DNA of 64,000 bases from Aphidius gifuensis (Eukaryota > Arthropoda > Insecta > Hymenoptera > Braconidae): positions 22,160,469 through 22,224,468 of the forward strand of contig NC_057790.1 of NCBI RefSeq assembly GCF_014905175.1. The letters are read 5' to 3'. Each line of letters starts with the position of its first letter. Within the stretch, counting starts at the first letter, position 1. The notes under the pieces were generated by a model. That model searched no databases. It was given only the letters and a program-made list of their open reading frames with translations, and had not been told where the DNA came from. A program made the position numbers and the translations under genes. Below are positions 1 to 12,496 of the stretch, piece by piece.

Positions 1-3000
1 GTTTCAATTCTTGATCAGTTAAAAATGATGGTTTATATGTACCATCACTCGTATTACCAGTTCCTGAAAAAAAATATAAAAATTATATTTATTTAATATA
101 AAAATAATCAAAAAACATTGGATAATAATGAAAAAAAAAAATGACAAAATTTTGTTGGATTGTGAGATTGTGATATAAGTGTGTGTGTATATATATTTAT
201 AAAAGACAAGGGCATAATGCCTATGTAATAATCAAGGTGCAAGATCAGAATTGCAAAGCGGATCCCTGGGGTATATAGTAGTATATAGTAAGCCTGGACC
301 CGAGTCTCGATTCGATCTACGTTTCGATGTATGAGAAATTCCGGGAAGAGTTACTTTAACGACTTCAAAACAAGATCTATGGAAGGTACCTGATCGTGAC
401 CTTCGTTACCATTATTTTCCACCTGGAACAGCCAGTCTTACTCTATTACTTCCTCAACAAACTTTTTAACAATAAAATAAAAATATTTTATATTTCATTT
501 TATAATAATTTTATTTACTTTTTCTATGGACAAAAAAAAAAAAAATAATGATAAATAACTTTTAAAGAAATTGAATCGTTTAAATGTAAATTAAATCAAA
601 TGACAACACTAGTATGGATAAGTCGTAACATTTACTGAATTATAAATGAAAAAAATATATATAAAAAAAAGATTTTTTATTCTTGAATTTAGTGATTGTC
701 GAAGTGACTGGCTATTTGACTCTGGATGAAGATATAAACAGGTAAAAATAAAATAAAAAAAAAATATTCTGTCTTGTCAATTTGTATTCAGTAACACTCG
801 TTGTTGAGAAAAAGGAGAAGTAGCTATAAACAATGCGAGACTTCAACGATAATATACGCAGAGCTATCTCCATAGTTTTTTTATATTTTATTTTCATTTT
901 TCATTTTATTTATTTTTTCTCTAACGTTTAAGTTTCTGGATTGCGTGTTGGATTTTTTTTTTTTTTTCATTTTAAATTTTTATGTGAGTATGGTTTAACA
1001 CGTTGTATGTCCCAAAGAGAATTGTCGCCACATGTTTAAACGATCCACCAGCTCACCGGAAGCATTATATCTCTTTTGAATTCAATATATATTTTTCCAC
1101 CTTCATCAGCATGTCCACCTTTGTCTTTTAAATTTTTTTATTCATTTTTTTCTCTCTCTCTCTTTATATTATCATAATAATATAAATATTTTTAATCAAA
1201 AAAATTCTATGAATTTACAATAAACGTCATAGATAAATTACTCAATCATCTACGTAATTTATATATATGAAAAAAAATAACTGGATCATATGAAAAAAAA
1301 AAACTGACATGATTAACTTTTGTTAAGATTTGTTTAAACACTTCAACTACTTTGTACGTGACAATCAGTTTAAAGACATTCCAGATAACTTATCACACAT
1401 ATAGATTAACCAACTAAATATTAAAATTTTTTAAAATATATTTTCTATTATTTATAAAAAAAAAAAACAATATACTGTTTTTTTTTTTTTTGTGTCTTGA
1501 AAAATTATGTTAATTTGTTTAGAAAATTAAAATAATAATAAAAACATTATTACCTCGTAGAGCTTTCATATGAGCAACAGCCATTCTGAGTATTGTTAAT
1601 TTATCGGGTTTTCTGGCAAGTGTTGAACACGTTGGTACCATGTCCGAGAGTTCCGTGATATATGCTGTCATCTTGTTCCGCCTTCGACGCTCAATTTCAC
1701 AATGATTCTCTCGGCTGTTAACAAAACAAAAAAAAAACAATAAACATGTATATAAAAATTAATTAAACATTAATTAAATAACATCCTTGTTTATTTAAAA
1801 TATATACGTTTTATATCAACAATATTCTTTCATTTCTTTAACTTGTTTATTTAAACTACATGAAAATAATTATTGTCAGTTTATTTTCATTATTTTGTGA
1901 CACAAAAATAAACAAGCCAATGGAAAAATAAAATATATATAAAGGGTTCATAGTATATACAATTTACCAGCTTTATAATTTTTTATATAAAACATTTTTT
2001 TTCTAAATATATTTCAATGCATTTAACAACGTAATAAGTATACACACAATATATAAATTTAATAGCATTTAATTTATGATAATTCGCCATAAAGAAATTT
2101 ACAAGTTAAAGAAAAAAAAAATAATATATATAAATATTATAAAAATTTTAAACACGCGAGGAGGGTAACCAGAGCCATTGCAAAAACTTAATATAAAAAG
2201 TAAAAAATATAAATATAAACTTGTTTGATTTTTAATATATAAATTAAATAAAAAAAAAAAAAAAATAGAAGTCTATTGAAAAATTAATACTGTTTTTAAA
2301 ATGTCTATGTCAAGTGATTAAATTCATGTTTTACATGAATTTATGATGTATGAAGCAAAAATATATAATATAAGGTGAGAAAAATAAAATTGATGAGACA
2401 AGCATGATGATGTAGTTCATCAGAGAAAAACTGAGAAATGAATTGTATTTATAACGGCTTGTTGGCTATTTAAAAGAGGCCAATGTATCATAAAAAGGGG
2501 GGAAAAATGAAAGGGGGATGATATTGTATACACACTACATATATTATAAATTTATAAGAGTTAAATCCAAGAGTCTTATTGCACGAGTTCAAGGGTCAGA
2601 TAAACTCAAGTTGCTTGAACAAGGACTACGATGCAATTTCAAAAAGTGCATCATGTTTATAATTCAGTTCAAAATATAAAAAAAAATTAAAATAAAACAA
2701 CTACAATATATTATTGTTGTTTCAATTATTATTATTGTTTTGTTTAATTTAATTTTTTTTTTATTTTTAAACTTGCTTTTCCTTATTTTATGTATATTTT
2801 TTTGTTGCTTTTTTTTTGTTATTTTATTTTGTAGGAAGTTAAAGGTGGATGAATGATCTTAAAGTTGGTTAACCACTGGAATGCAATGAATAATAATAAA
2901 AATAAAAAATAGTATAATTTATATAATGTTATTATCGTCCACTGTGCGTCCTTCATAATCGCAATGAACCAAAAACTACTGGAATTTTGCATTAGAGTAA

Positions 3001-6000
3001 ATTTTAAATTTACAAATGTATATATAAATATATACAACAACTTTGATGCTGGATGATGATGAAATATTTGTACCAAAGTAACTTTGTGGCTTTATGATTT
3101 TTATGGTAAAAAAAAAAATAATATTATAATAGTGTTATTAACTTAAAAGTGAGATGATATTACGTTTGCGCGATATCAAAAGTTTCATTTTTATATTTAT
3201 AATAGTGTTATATTCAAATATTGTGGAATTTATTATTCTTTTTTTTTTTTTTTGCGGTTATATTAGATGTTAAAATAATAAATTTAATTTCTAAATTAAT
3301 GAATAAAAAGTTATTTGAATTACAAAAAAATATAATTTAAAAAATATTAATATGTAGAATTATATTATTTAAGATTAATAATAAAAAATTGTAGATGAAG
3401 AATTACAGGTATTTGAGTGTATAGATAATATTGGCCATGTATTCCCACGACGTTAGGTGAGATGCCGAGGGCTTAACTACTGCCACAATGTACATATATA
3501 CATATTGGCATCTTGAGGGGGGCCTACTGCGGGGCATTAACAATATATAAATATATATAAAAAAATATACATAGCATATAAAGTCAAATGTACGTTCAAA
3601 GCATATATGTGCAACAAGTTTGTCTTTGGGACCTCGAAGACAAAATACATATATATGATAAAAGCCAAGCCAGGACGTTAAGCTGATCGTGACTAATGTG
3701 AATCACCGCAACAAGTTGATGTATTAAAAAATTATTTAATATTTTATTTAACTATCTGATCTACTTTGTGAAATATTGTTAAATTATTTATATTTAATAA
3801 TTGATTAGTTTATATATTTTTTTTTATTTTAAAACTTACCTAGCAAATCTTTCCTTGTCTTGCATATTATCATCCTCAATTCTACGGTACTTTCCTCCAC
3901 TTGGATCATCCTCATCAGATCTAAAACGTGACAAATGAAAAAATTTATAAATTATAGTTTTTTTTTAATGTTGTTATTCTTTTATTTTATTTTTTATTTT
4001 TTGACAGGTAATTTATTTATAGAGGATCATGATAAATTATTAATAAAATATTACGTCCTCAATTGCGTCATTTTCCATATGTGTTTATAAATTATAAATT
4101 ATCATTTCCGGATTGCCAAATATGGTTCTATACTTGAGAACATCCTATCGACCAAAGAATTCGAAAAAAAAATATATATAAACGACAGATTTTGTTAATG
4201 CTAAAATTAATATCAATTGATAAGAAATATTGTCATTATAATTTTATATCAAAATCATGACAATAAAGTTAGATAGAAATTTATGATATTTATTTTTTAC
4301 TATCAAGTATAAATGTCAACAGAAATATTAACTTGACAAATAAAAAAAAAAAACGTGATAATAATTTTTTTTATTGCTACATCTGTAGCAATTTACAATA
4401 ACTCAATTTAAACAATTCTCTTATAAAAAAAAAGAGCCAAATTTTCAAAAAAAAAAGTACCTGATATTAAAATCTGAGGAAAAATAAAAAAAAAAAAAAA
4501 ATCTCAAGACGACGCTTGATGCATGTTACTGACCCTCAGCCAACATATATATATAATTTTTTTTTTTTCATTTATTTATTTCCTTTCTTTTTTTCTTATT
4601 TATTATTATTTTATTTAATTTTATTTTTTTTTCTCTCCACTATGTATCGTATATATATAGAATGAAGAGAATCCCTCTCTGGTTTCTGGACAGGGTACAT
4701 ACCCGTGACCCCCCCGTTACCCCACCCTACTTGTGCGAGGGTGGTAGGGCATCACATCCGGGTAAGTATCGTTTCATTCCTACGTGTTGTATGTACCTAC
4801 GTGGGTCCCCTCATTGGGGCCTCAACAAACTCTTATCCACTACTATATATACTACTATGTATATGTATGTATTTATATATATACTCTCGTCCCTCTCCAA
4901 TCGCTCCTCTTCATCCTCTTTCCCACGAACGAATAGTCCACTGTTATTTTTTATTCTTTTTTCATTTTTTTATTCTTTGTTCTTTTAGTTTTTTATTATT
5001 TTTTTACCTCCTCATCCACCTTTACTTCTCAACCCTGCAATGTTGTCCGCATAAGTCGGAGGACCGATTTATGGAGTACATAATGATCTGCCAAGGGGCA
5101 TTATATCCTGACCTAACGGACCTCGTGTATATGGCTCTCTCGACAATTGGCTTTAAAAATTTTTGGAAAATAAAATATTAAATATGAAGAATAAAAACAA
5201 GAAAAAAAAAACATTGAAACCATTTATCAATTTAAAATAGATGAAAAAAATTTTTTACTCTATGAATAATTATTGATGGAAAAAAAAAGGGAAAATAAAT
5301 TGAATTTTCAGTGTTTTACTTGAGATGGTGGTATATTAGCATTGAATGGTTTATGTGAAAGAGACTGGGATCATATGGTCAAGGAGAGACACAAAGTTAT
5401 TTTTTTTTTTTAAATATATTTTCTTATTTTAGATCTCGCGGATTTTTTGAAAAATAAAAAAAATAATAAATAATAGTTATAATATGAAATAGTGGACCCT
5501 TGTCTCTCATCGTGACATGAATTTACCAGGTCATTATTATTATTATCATTTTTCTTTTGAGAGACAAAAGAGAGAGATAAAAAATAATATTAAAAAAATA
5601 AACATCTTGGTTATAATGTTGGGACTTATTTATTTATATTTATTTATATATTTATTTTTTTTTTTCATGTTTAAAGTTTTAGATCTTGTTGGGAGATTTC
5701 AAGAATCAGCAAAAGACCCACCACGAAAAACAAAGTTTCCAGTAGCTTCTCTCAGTACTGCTATTTATTTATTATATTGTTTTTTTTTTTTTGGCAAATA
5801 TATAAATGTTTATACAATATATTTCTTTTTTTTTTTAATTTTTTTTTTGGGACTTGCGAGCGTACCAACGGTGGCACTTGTTCCTTCGACTTAGCACCTG
5901 ATCAAAAAAAGCTTCTTATCCTGTCTTTCGAATCTTATTTTTTAACATGTATGGATATTTTTTTTTTTTTTTTGGAATACTGCTGATAAATATCGTCAAG

Positions 6001-9000
6001 TTTTTTACATATAATTTTTATATTTTTTTTTATTGAGCGATGTTGAATGTAGCTTTGTACATATTAATAAGTTTGCTGCCATTGGTAGTTTTTTGGGCCC
6101 GTTAGTTTGCTATATATGAAGGGGCGGTCCACTGTTTTATCCATTCTCCAAACTTGTCATTGGTCAATTTCAATCGAATAAATCGAATCGCTACCATGCG
6201 ACATCATGCCCCTTCTAAATTTTTTACAATGACTTTCAATCAATTTTAATATCTCTTTTACCCTTTCAAAATTCAAATATTATACAAAGAAATTTTCAAA
6301 TTTTAATATTTCTACAAGTTTTTTTTTTATTTTTAAATTATCAAAATAAATAAATAATTAATTAATTCAATTTTTATAATGTAAAATTATTTGTTGAATT
6401 TTCTTTTCATTGAATTATGAAACTGGAAAATTGAGGACATAGCGTAACAAACTATTTCCACGTGTGGACTGTTGTATATAGTAAAATAAGGAAAATATTT
6501 TTTTTTTTATATTTTAAATAAATAAATATTTACTAATGAATATAAATCTCATATAATTTAATGTTGAAAAATTGTTATTCACTCATGGTAATACTAAAAT
6601 TATGTAATATTAACGAACCGTTAGTCAGGTGATCCGTTTGGATTTGCCAGTGACCGCAAATCTCTGCTACGTGACAAATTCTACAACTACTGGGTTTTAC
6701 ATTTGTCGATGAATTTGATTGTATGTATAAAGTAAGGGGGTTCGAAGAGACGAAGGGTAGTTATAAAAATCTTGTAAACAAGAGATTATAAATGGATTAT
6801 AAAAAGCTCAAAGTATCTATTCAAATTGCCGCTCAAATTAAATTTTAAAAAATATAAATATTCTTTACTTTTATCAATGCAATCATTTCGAAATTCGAAA
6901 TAATTACTATATATATTTATTTATTAGTATTTAGTAATTATTATTTTTAAATAATCAAGGCAATATTTGGAGTGAAATTTTTTCAAATTATCGCTTCAAT
7001 TTTAAATGATATCCCATGTAGTTACACTGTTGGTTTTAGAAATTTACAATTATTTAAACAAATTGTTTATCATAAAAAAAATTTTTTAACAGTAGTAATA
7101 ACAACTACAGACCACCAACAGTTGTTTATATAAATTTATATTTATTTTGTATATAGGGTTTTGTTATGTCTTCGAATAATGGTGGCAATCTTGCTGACAT
7201 TATTTTAATAAACATAAACCAACAGCCAAACTTTAAATTCAATATTAAACAATAAAATAAATAAATAAATGGTTAATAATTTTTTAAATAATTCATAAAA
7301 TCAATTTTATTATTTAAAAAATTAATAGAATTTTATTCTTGTAATTGAAATTATTTATTGTATATAATTATAATCAATGTACTTAATTTTTTTCTAGAGT
7401 GCTATTTGCCTAGGCTAGACAATTGTCAAATAATCCCAAACAAAAAAAAAAAAAAAAAAAAAAAGATAACGGAATATTATTAAGCCTAAAAACTTGGTCA
7501 ATAAATTCAATGAGCAATATTTCTCTTTTAGATAGAAATTTTAATTTATTGACATTGAAATTGTTGTTTAAATTTTTTTTGTTACCTTCGTCGTTTTGTG
7601 AGGGACAAGTCATTATGAGATTGTTGTATATGATGGGGTGATAAATTTGGTCCGTAAGACAGTAGCTGACTTCCGGGAGGTGGTCCAGTAGCTCCAGGTG
7701 GTATACCCGCGACCAGTGGGGGTCCAGTGGCCAATTGGTAAGCAACATGATTAGTTGAAGGTGGAGGAATATAGTGCGAGGGTCCAGGTCCTTGGCCTAA
7801 ACCAACCCCATATCCCGCACTTCCCGTACCACCCCCGTACATACCGTTTCCACCAGGATACTCTATTTTGATGTTTTTTTTTTAAATTTTTTTTTATTTT
7901 AAATAATTCACTTTTTATTATAGATCGTTTAATAGCCAATTTGTTTACATGTTGAATTTGTAAAATCTCGTCATCACTATGTAATTTCAATTTGACTTTT
8001 TTGAAAGTTCAATTATTCAATGACACTTTCACAATTTACACGTTATAAATATGAAAAAATATAAAATACAACACTATTTTTATTTTTTATTTAATAATTA
8101 ATTTTATTAATTTTTTTTTACGTTATTAATAGAAAACAAAAAAAAAGAAAACCAGTCTGAAAATTATTTTTTAATCTTGTAAAAAACATTTTGATATATC
8201 ATCCTATCTCAAGCCACATTATCATCAACAACATAAAGTATAATTTAAAAATAATTAACACCTTAATAACATAATAATTATTATTATTTTCATTTTTATA
8301 AAATATAAAAACCACTTGGCGGGAAATAATTTCAATTACAAAAAATAATTGTAGCACTTTTGATATTTAAAAATATCCTGTGTTGTTTACTTTCATTTAA
8401 TTTAAAAAAAATACAAATTTATCAACAATTTTTTTTGTCAATTTGTTTAATAAACAACAGTTGATTTAAAAAAATATTTAAATAATTAACTTTTGTATAA
8501 ACGTTAAAACAAGTTTCCTGGTTTTAATTGTTTTTTTTTTTTTTAATTAAATTAAATAATGAGAAATAAAAATTTTTACTTTGGACTCGTCACCACCCAC
8601 GTCCCGTTGGTGACTGATTCCACCATAGCCGCATAATGTGCCGCGGTTTGTGTCCAACTCTGCGGGGGTTTGCGGAGAGAAAAAAGAGGGAGAGGAGGGT
8701 GACTATCACTTCTCCCACCAATACCTCTTGATCATTCAGCACACGAGATGCAACAGTTTCGAATATTTTTTCCTATTTTAATTTTTCATTTTCTTAAACA
8801 ATTTTTTCTCTTTTTATTCATTCAAAAGTTTTTAATACAAGTAAATTATATTATTTTTTCTTTATTTACTTTGGAAATTTAAAGTTATAAAAATTTGCTA
8901 TCAAGAAGTGTGGGAGCCAAAAAAAAAAAAAGTGACTTTGATGCTTCACAATGCATCCAATGTGATATATGAAAAAAAAAGGAGCAAATAATTTAAATTC

Positions 9001-9969
9001 TATTCTATTTTCATTCATCTTTTTTTTTTTTTTTTCGGGTTACTATTTACAAATGGTACAAATGACTGTGAGGTCATTGGAATGTATTCTTTTGCGACAA
9101 AATTCAAACACAATGACCATCTTGGCATGCATGGCATTTTTTTTTTTTTTTTTATTTCCTGAAAAAAATACACCAGGTGAAAGAAAATAATAAAAAAAAA
9201 AAAACCGACATAAAGAACTTGACATTTGTTATTTGTTATACCTGAGGATTATTTCGATGGATTATAGCATAATAAGGCCCAAGAATCTATTTTATTTTTT
9301 TATTATTTTCACCTTTTATTTCTGCTTCCTTCTATTCGTTTCGAATTTTATATGGACACGCTGCAGGGTGCACATTTACCGACCTAATTTTATGCTAATT
9401 TATTTACAATACATACTGTCTTTTATTTATTATTATATATTTTTTATTGTAAATAAATTTTATTTTTTATTTTTGGAGTAAGTATTTTATTTTTTTTATT
9501 TTTTAACTTACCCAATACTGCTTGCTACTCTTTTTTGGGCCATTTTTGTTGGTTCAGACCCTGTGAAATAACAAAAAATAATTAATATAATTTATTATCA
9601 TTAATTAATAAATAACAAATTAATTTTATAAAATTTTCAATATTATTATTGACATATTTGATGTCAATGCTAGTGCAAGCTTTAATATGATACTTGAAAA
9701 AATTCTATATACAAAGCAAAAATATACATAGAATAATTAAAGCTGTCACTGTCAAAAAAAAAAAAAAAATATAATAAAATTCATCAACAAACAGCATATT
9801 TAAATTAAAATTTCTAATAACATAACAACAATATAATTAATTAATTAAAACTCAAAAATATCAACATTAAAACTAACACTAAATAAAAAAAGACAGTATT
9901 ATAATAAAAAAAAAAAAAAAAAAGAAAAAAAAAACTAAGTTTACCTGTCATAGAATGGGCGATGGACAT
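1..9969 (-). CDS. tgo: tango / ARNT bHLH-PAS transcription factor, 5' half (continues beyond the left edge)
   Basis: ARNT-class obligate partner of bHLH-PAS factors (Sim, Trh, Ss/AhR, Sima); nuclear, binds E-box-like sites. Exons read on the minus strand: 9969-9945 (ATG, MSIAHSMT), 9560-9512, 3920-3840, 1714-1554 and 63-1 (runs off the window). An alternative N-terminal exon lies at 7842-7586. Exon 1714-1554 holds the basic region and helix-loop-helix (RENHCEIERRRRNKMTAY, then ELSDMVPTCS and KLTILRMAVAHMK); 63-1 reads TGNTSDGTYKPSFLTDQELK, the linker into PAS-A. Every junction has GT/AG and keeps frame, including FA-S-RENH across 3840/1714 and LRG-TGN across 1554/63. Exon 3920-3840 gives SDEDDPSGGKYRRIEDD. 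PAS-A, PAS-B and the C terminus lie outside. Introns are long (up to about 4 kb) and contain GC-richer islands. The family call is near certain; the choice of first exon is inferred. Confidence 0.93.
240..480. other. GC-richer island inside a tango intron
   Basis: About 240 bases with clearly more G and C than the A/T-tract intron around them. No open frame with splice sites fits, and it resembles no RNA gene I know. It could be a conserved enhancer or decayed repeat; only the compositional contrast is visible. Confidence 0.35.
3420..3720. other. GC-richer islands inside a tango intron
   Basis: Two GC-richer blocks (about 3430-3540 and 3660-3715) lie just downstream, in gene direction, of exon 3920-3840. 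A short inverted pair GATGCC (near 3461) and GGCATC (near 3507) brackets an AT-rich loop. No coding frame and no convincing precursor hairpin. Candidate intronic regulatory sequence. Confidence 0.3.
4660..5150. other. GC-richer intronic island with C-rich tract and small hairpin
   Basis: Inside the intron between tango exons 7842-7586 and 3920-3840. It holds a C-run and a 7-base inverted repeat CCACCCT (4722-4728) / AGGGTGG (4738-4744) with a 9-base loop. Two open frames overlap here, but both are low-complexity F/L/S-rich in their second half and look fortuitous. A second block lies at 5040-5150. Possible enhancer; function unknown. Confidence 0.35.
7586..7842 (-). CDS. tgo: alternative first coding exon of tango (Gly/Pro-rich N terminus)
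   Basis: Open 86-residue stretch starting MYGGGTGSAGYGVGLG and ending LTKRRR before a GT donor. It is rich in Gly and Pro. The exon ends on AG, two bases of a codon, exactly as exon 9560-9512 ends on GG. Either can therefore join the exon at 3920, giving KRR-R-SDEDD here or SSIG-SDEDD from the upstream pair. An in-frame TAA lies about 35 bases upstream of the ATG. The bases before it are A-rich, with no pyrimidine tract, so a splice acceptor there is unlikely. The simplest reading is a separate first exon driven from the GC-rich island near 8.6-8.75 kb. Vertebrate ARNTs also have a KRR stretch followed by acidic residues at this place. Confidence 0.72.
8581..8760 (-). promoter_or_regulatory. 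tgo: candidate alternative promoter / 5' leader for the 7842 first exon of tango
   Basis: A roughly 180-base GC-rich island in an otherwise A/T-tract intron, about 800 bases upstream (minus strand) of the alternative first coding exon. It contains several CG dinucleotides and, on the minus strand, a pyrimidine-rich run ending in CAG near 8672. Its position suits an internal promoter. The CAG could instead mark an extra exon, but no phase-consistent coding model joins it cleanly to the exon at 7842. Confidence 0.4.
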
Positions 9970-12496
9970 TTCGATAGTAAACATTCAGGCCACTTTATGT
10001 TATTCACAAATTGTCAATGAATATAATTAAAAATCACCTTATAATTATAATAAACTCGTTAATAATAATTCACAATTACCACGCTCTAATAATAATATTA
10101 ATAAACTGGGTGTTTACACTTTGTTGGAGCGCCATTTTGAAGTTTCACTCTCTTGGCTCCGAGAGAATAAATTTATTTTTTTATTCATTTTTTTTTTTTA
10201 TTTCTAGAGAGAGAATTGGGGTGAGAGATTTTTCTCTCTTTCTTTTTTTCTCATGAGAGAAGGAGAGAATAATACAAAGCACTGAAAAAAGTGTAAAAAA
10301 ATAAGAGACAAATATACAAATCCTCGACAAAAGGGGAAGCTGAAGGGGACAAAAAGGTAAATATAAAAATGGACGCGTTCAAAAAACATTTGTTAAAATA
10401 TTGTCGTTCATTGTAAACATCTAAATCGATAATTTAATTATTAAATATCCATATTAAAAATTACCCAATAATTAAAATTAAAATTAAAAATTATATATAA
10501 ACAACTGGAATTACCTAAAAGCTAAATTAATCATTTGTTTATAAATAAAATTGATAAAAATAAAAAAAAATAAAACTGTCAAATGATGGCGTCATGTTTT
10601 TGATTGGTCAATATTTATTGTTGAATTGTAAATTGACCAATGATATCATGTTAATTCATGAAAATTCAGCATAAATAATTGGTTTGAAATGCGACGCTGC
10701 TGCCCCGACGTTGTTTTTGCCAATACATATTAATAATATATATATGTGTGTGTTAAATTGCATATAAAATGTTTATATATGTATAAATATATAAAGTAAA
10801 TCTACTACGCAACTTCCGTTTGCTCGGTATTAAAGCAAAATGGACGCCTTTGTGTCTGTTTTCTTCGTACTATAATAAAATAAATAAATTATTATAATAA
10901 CTATTGATATATAAAATTTTAAAAAATAATAATTATAATAATATTATAAATTAATATAAATTATTAATTTTGTTATTAATAATGGTGTTGTTATTTATAA
11001 TTTATTGTGATTAAAATACGCGTCTAATATCAAGTAGGCCACAGCCACGGATGACAATTGTGTGTTGAATATCAACGACTTGTAAAACATTTATGTGAAA
11101 GTTTTTTAATATAATTTTATTTATTTTTAATTTATAATTATTTTATTATATTAATTATTAATTTATGATTTGTTTGAGAGGTCGCTTAGTCATTTCATCT
11201 CCCGCCAAAATAATATTTTATACATTGTATTTGTCAGCATAAATAATCATCAGCCGTTTGGTAAGTCCAAATGACACTAGATTTTCTTGGATAATAAAAA
11301 AAAAAATTATATAAAAAAAAAACATTTAAGTTTATCCTGCTCCAAGGCATGTTTATATTGTACGTCATTGATGATACTTTTGTTGTGTCTTATGACGTTT
11401 TTTTTTATTCCTTCTTTTATTTTTTTTTTCGTAAATTTTACATTTGACATATATCGTTGACAACTATTATTGTGTGTGATGTTTTTTTTTTTTATTTTTA
11501 TTTTTATGTTTTAGCTCATTTTTTTTTATGACCCAGTGAAAGGTGCTGAATTTTATGTCAATTTTTTTTAATATTGCAATTTCTCAGGGTCATTTTTTTA
11601 TTAAAAAAAAAAAATTATTTATTTCTACTAACTTTTTAATAAAATTAATTATATATTGGAAATATTTTTTTATTATTTTTAACTGCAATGTTATTATTAT
11701 TGTTTTTTTTTTTTAATTTTAATTTGATTGAGATTTTTTTTTTTTTTTCTATATAAAACAATAATAATAGTAATAATATTTATTTATTTTTTTTTCTATA
11801 AATATGAGTATTTCATATTTTATTTAATTGTTATATAATAATAATTTTTCTAGTATTATATTTACGTCATAAATAATATAGAAAAAAAAATAATTAAAAT
11901 ATATTTTTTTTTATTACAGATAAAAATAAATAGTGTTAAAAAAAAGTGAAATAATAAAAAATGGATTGTTTATTGCAAGATCCAAGAGCATCATCAAAAT
12001 TTGGCTGAGATTTGTCAAGAGCATCATGGGAACTTGAAAAAAAAAAATAAATAAACAAAAGACTATTTCAGTTGTCATTATTTAAGTAAAAACATTTATG
12101 AGATTTAAAAAAAATAATAGTGATAAGTGCAGATGGACAATAATATTGAGTGTATAAACAAATAATAATATAAAAAAAAAATTGATAAGAAAGATTATAA
12201 TAAAAAAAATAATAAATAAACAAAGCAACAGGTTGTGAAAATGTTTAAACTGTTGAAATGGTTAACGAGTGAATGCAATAATTTTCGAGGAATTGCATTG
12301 ACCAAGGACCACTGCGTGTTGTGAGCTTCACTGACAAGACAAAGTAAATAAATAAATGAATAAAAAAAAGTGTTGTAGAAACGTACAGTTGAAAAAAATG
12401 GAATAATATAAAAATAGGATCATTGTTATTAATAAACACATGTATTGTTAATATTAATAATAATAATAAATTTTTTTCTGTTATGTCTAGGGTGTA
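9970..12496. promoter_or_regulatory. divergent tango / Nipped-B region with inverted CCAAT boxes
   Basis: The two genes run in opposite directions from this 2.5-kb stretch. Near 10600-10640 are two oppositely oriented CCAAT boxes, ATTGGTCAAT and TTGACCAAT, about 25 bases apart, with a CRE-like GGCGTCA just before them. Around 10800-10860 an ETS-like ACTTCCG sits in a GC-richer block that could be the Nipped-B start region. An acceptor near 11919 and another at 12490 imply a spliced Nipped-B leader. The rest is A/T tracts. Transcript starts are not determined. Confidence 0.5.
11961..12008 (+). other. upstream ORF in the putative Nipped-B leader (15 codons)
   Basis: ATG GAT TGT TTA followed by a short frame ending in TGA. 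It lies 40 bases after a good acceptor (T-run, ATTACAG) that probably begins a non-coding Nipped-B leader exon. A second short frame of 27 codons begins at 12241 (MFKLLKWLTSECNNF) and ends at 12324. If both lie in the mature leader they would be expected to damp translation of the main frame. Whether they are in the mRNA is inferred. Confidence 0.3.

Noticed and set aside
4662..5181. Two overlapping open frames of 108 and 158 codons
   Set aside because: Low-complexity F/L/S-rich halves, no family resemblance, and position inside a tango intron.
8600..8672. An extra tango exon ending at the internal GC-rich island
   Set aside because: The acceptor looks good, but no phase fits both the upstream exon and 7842-7586. 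A promoter or leader explains it better.
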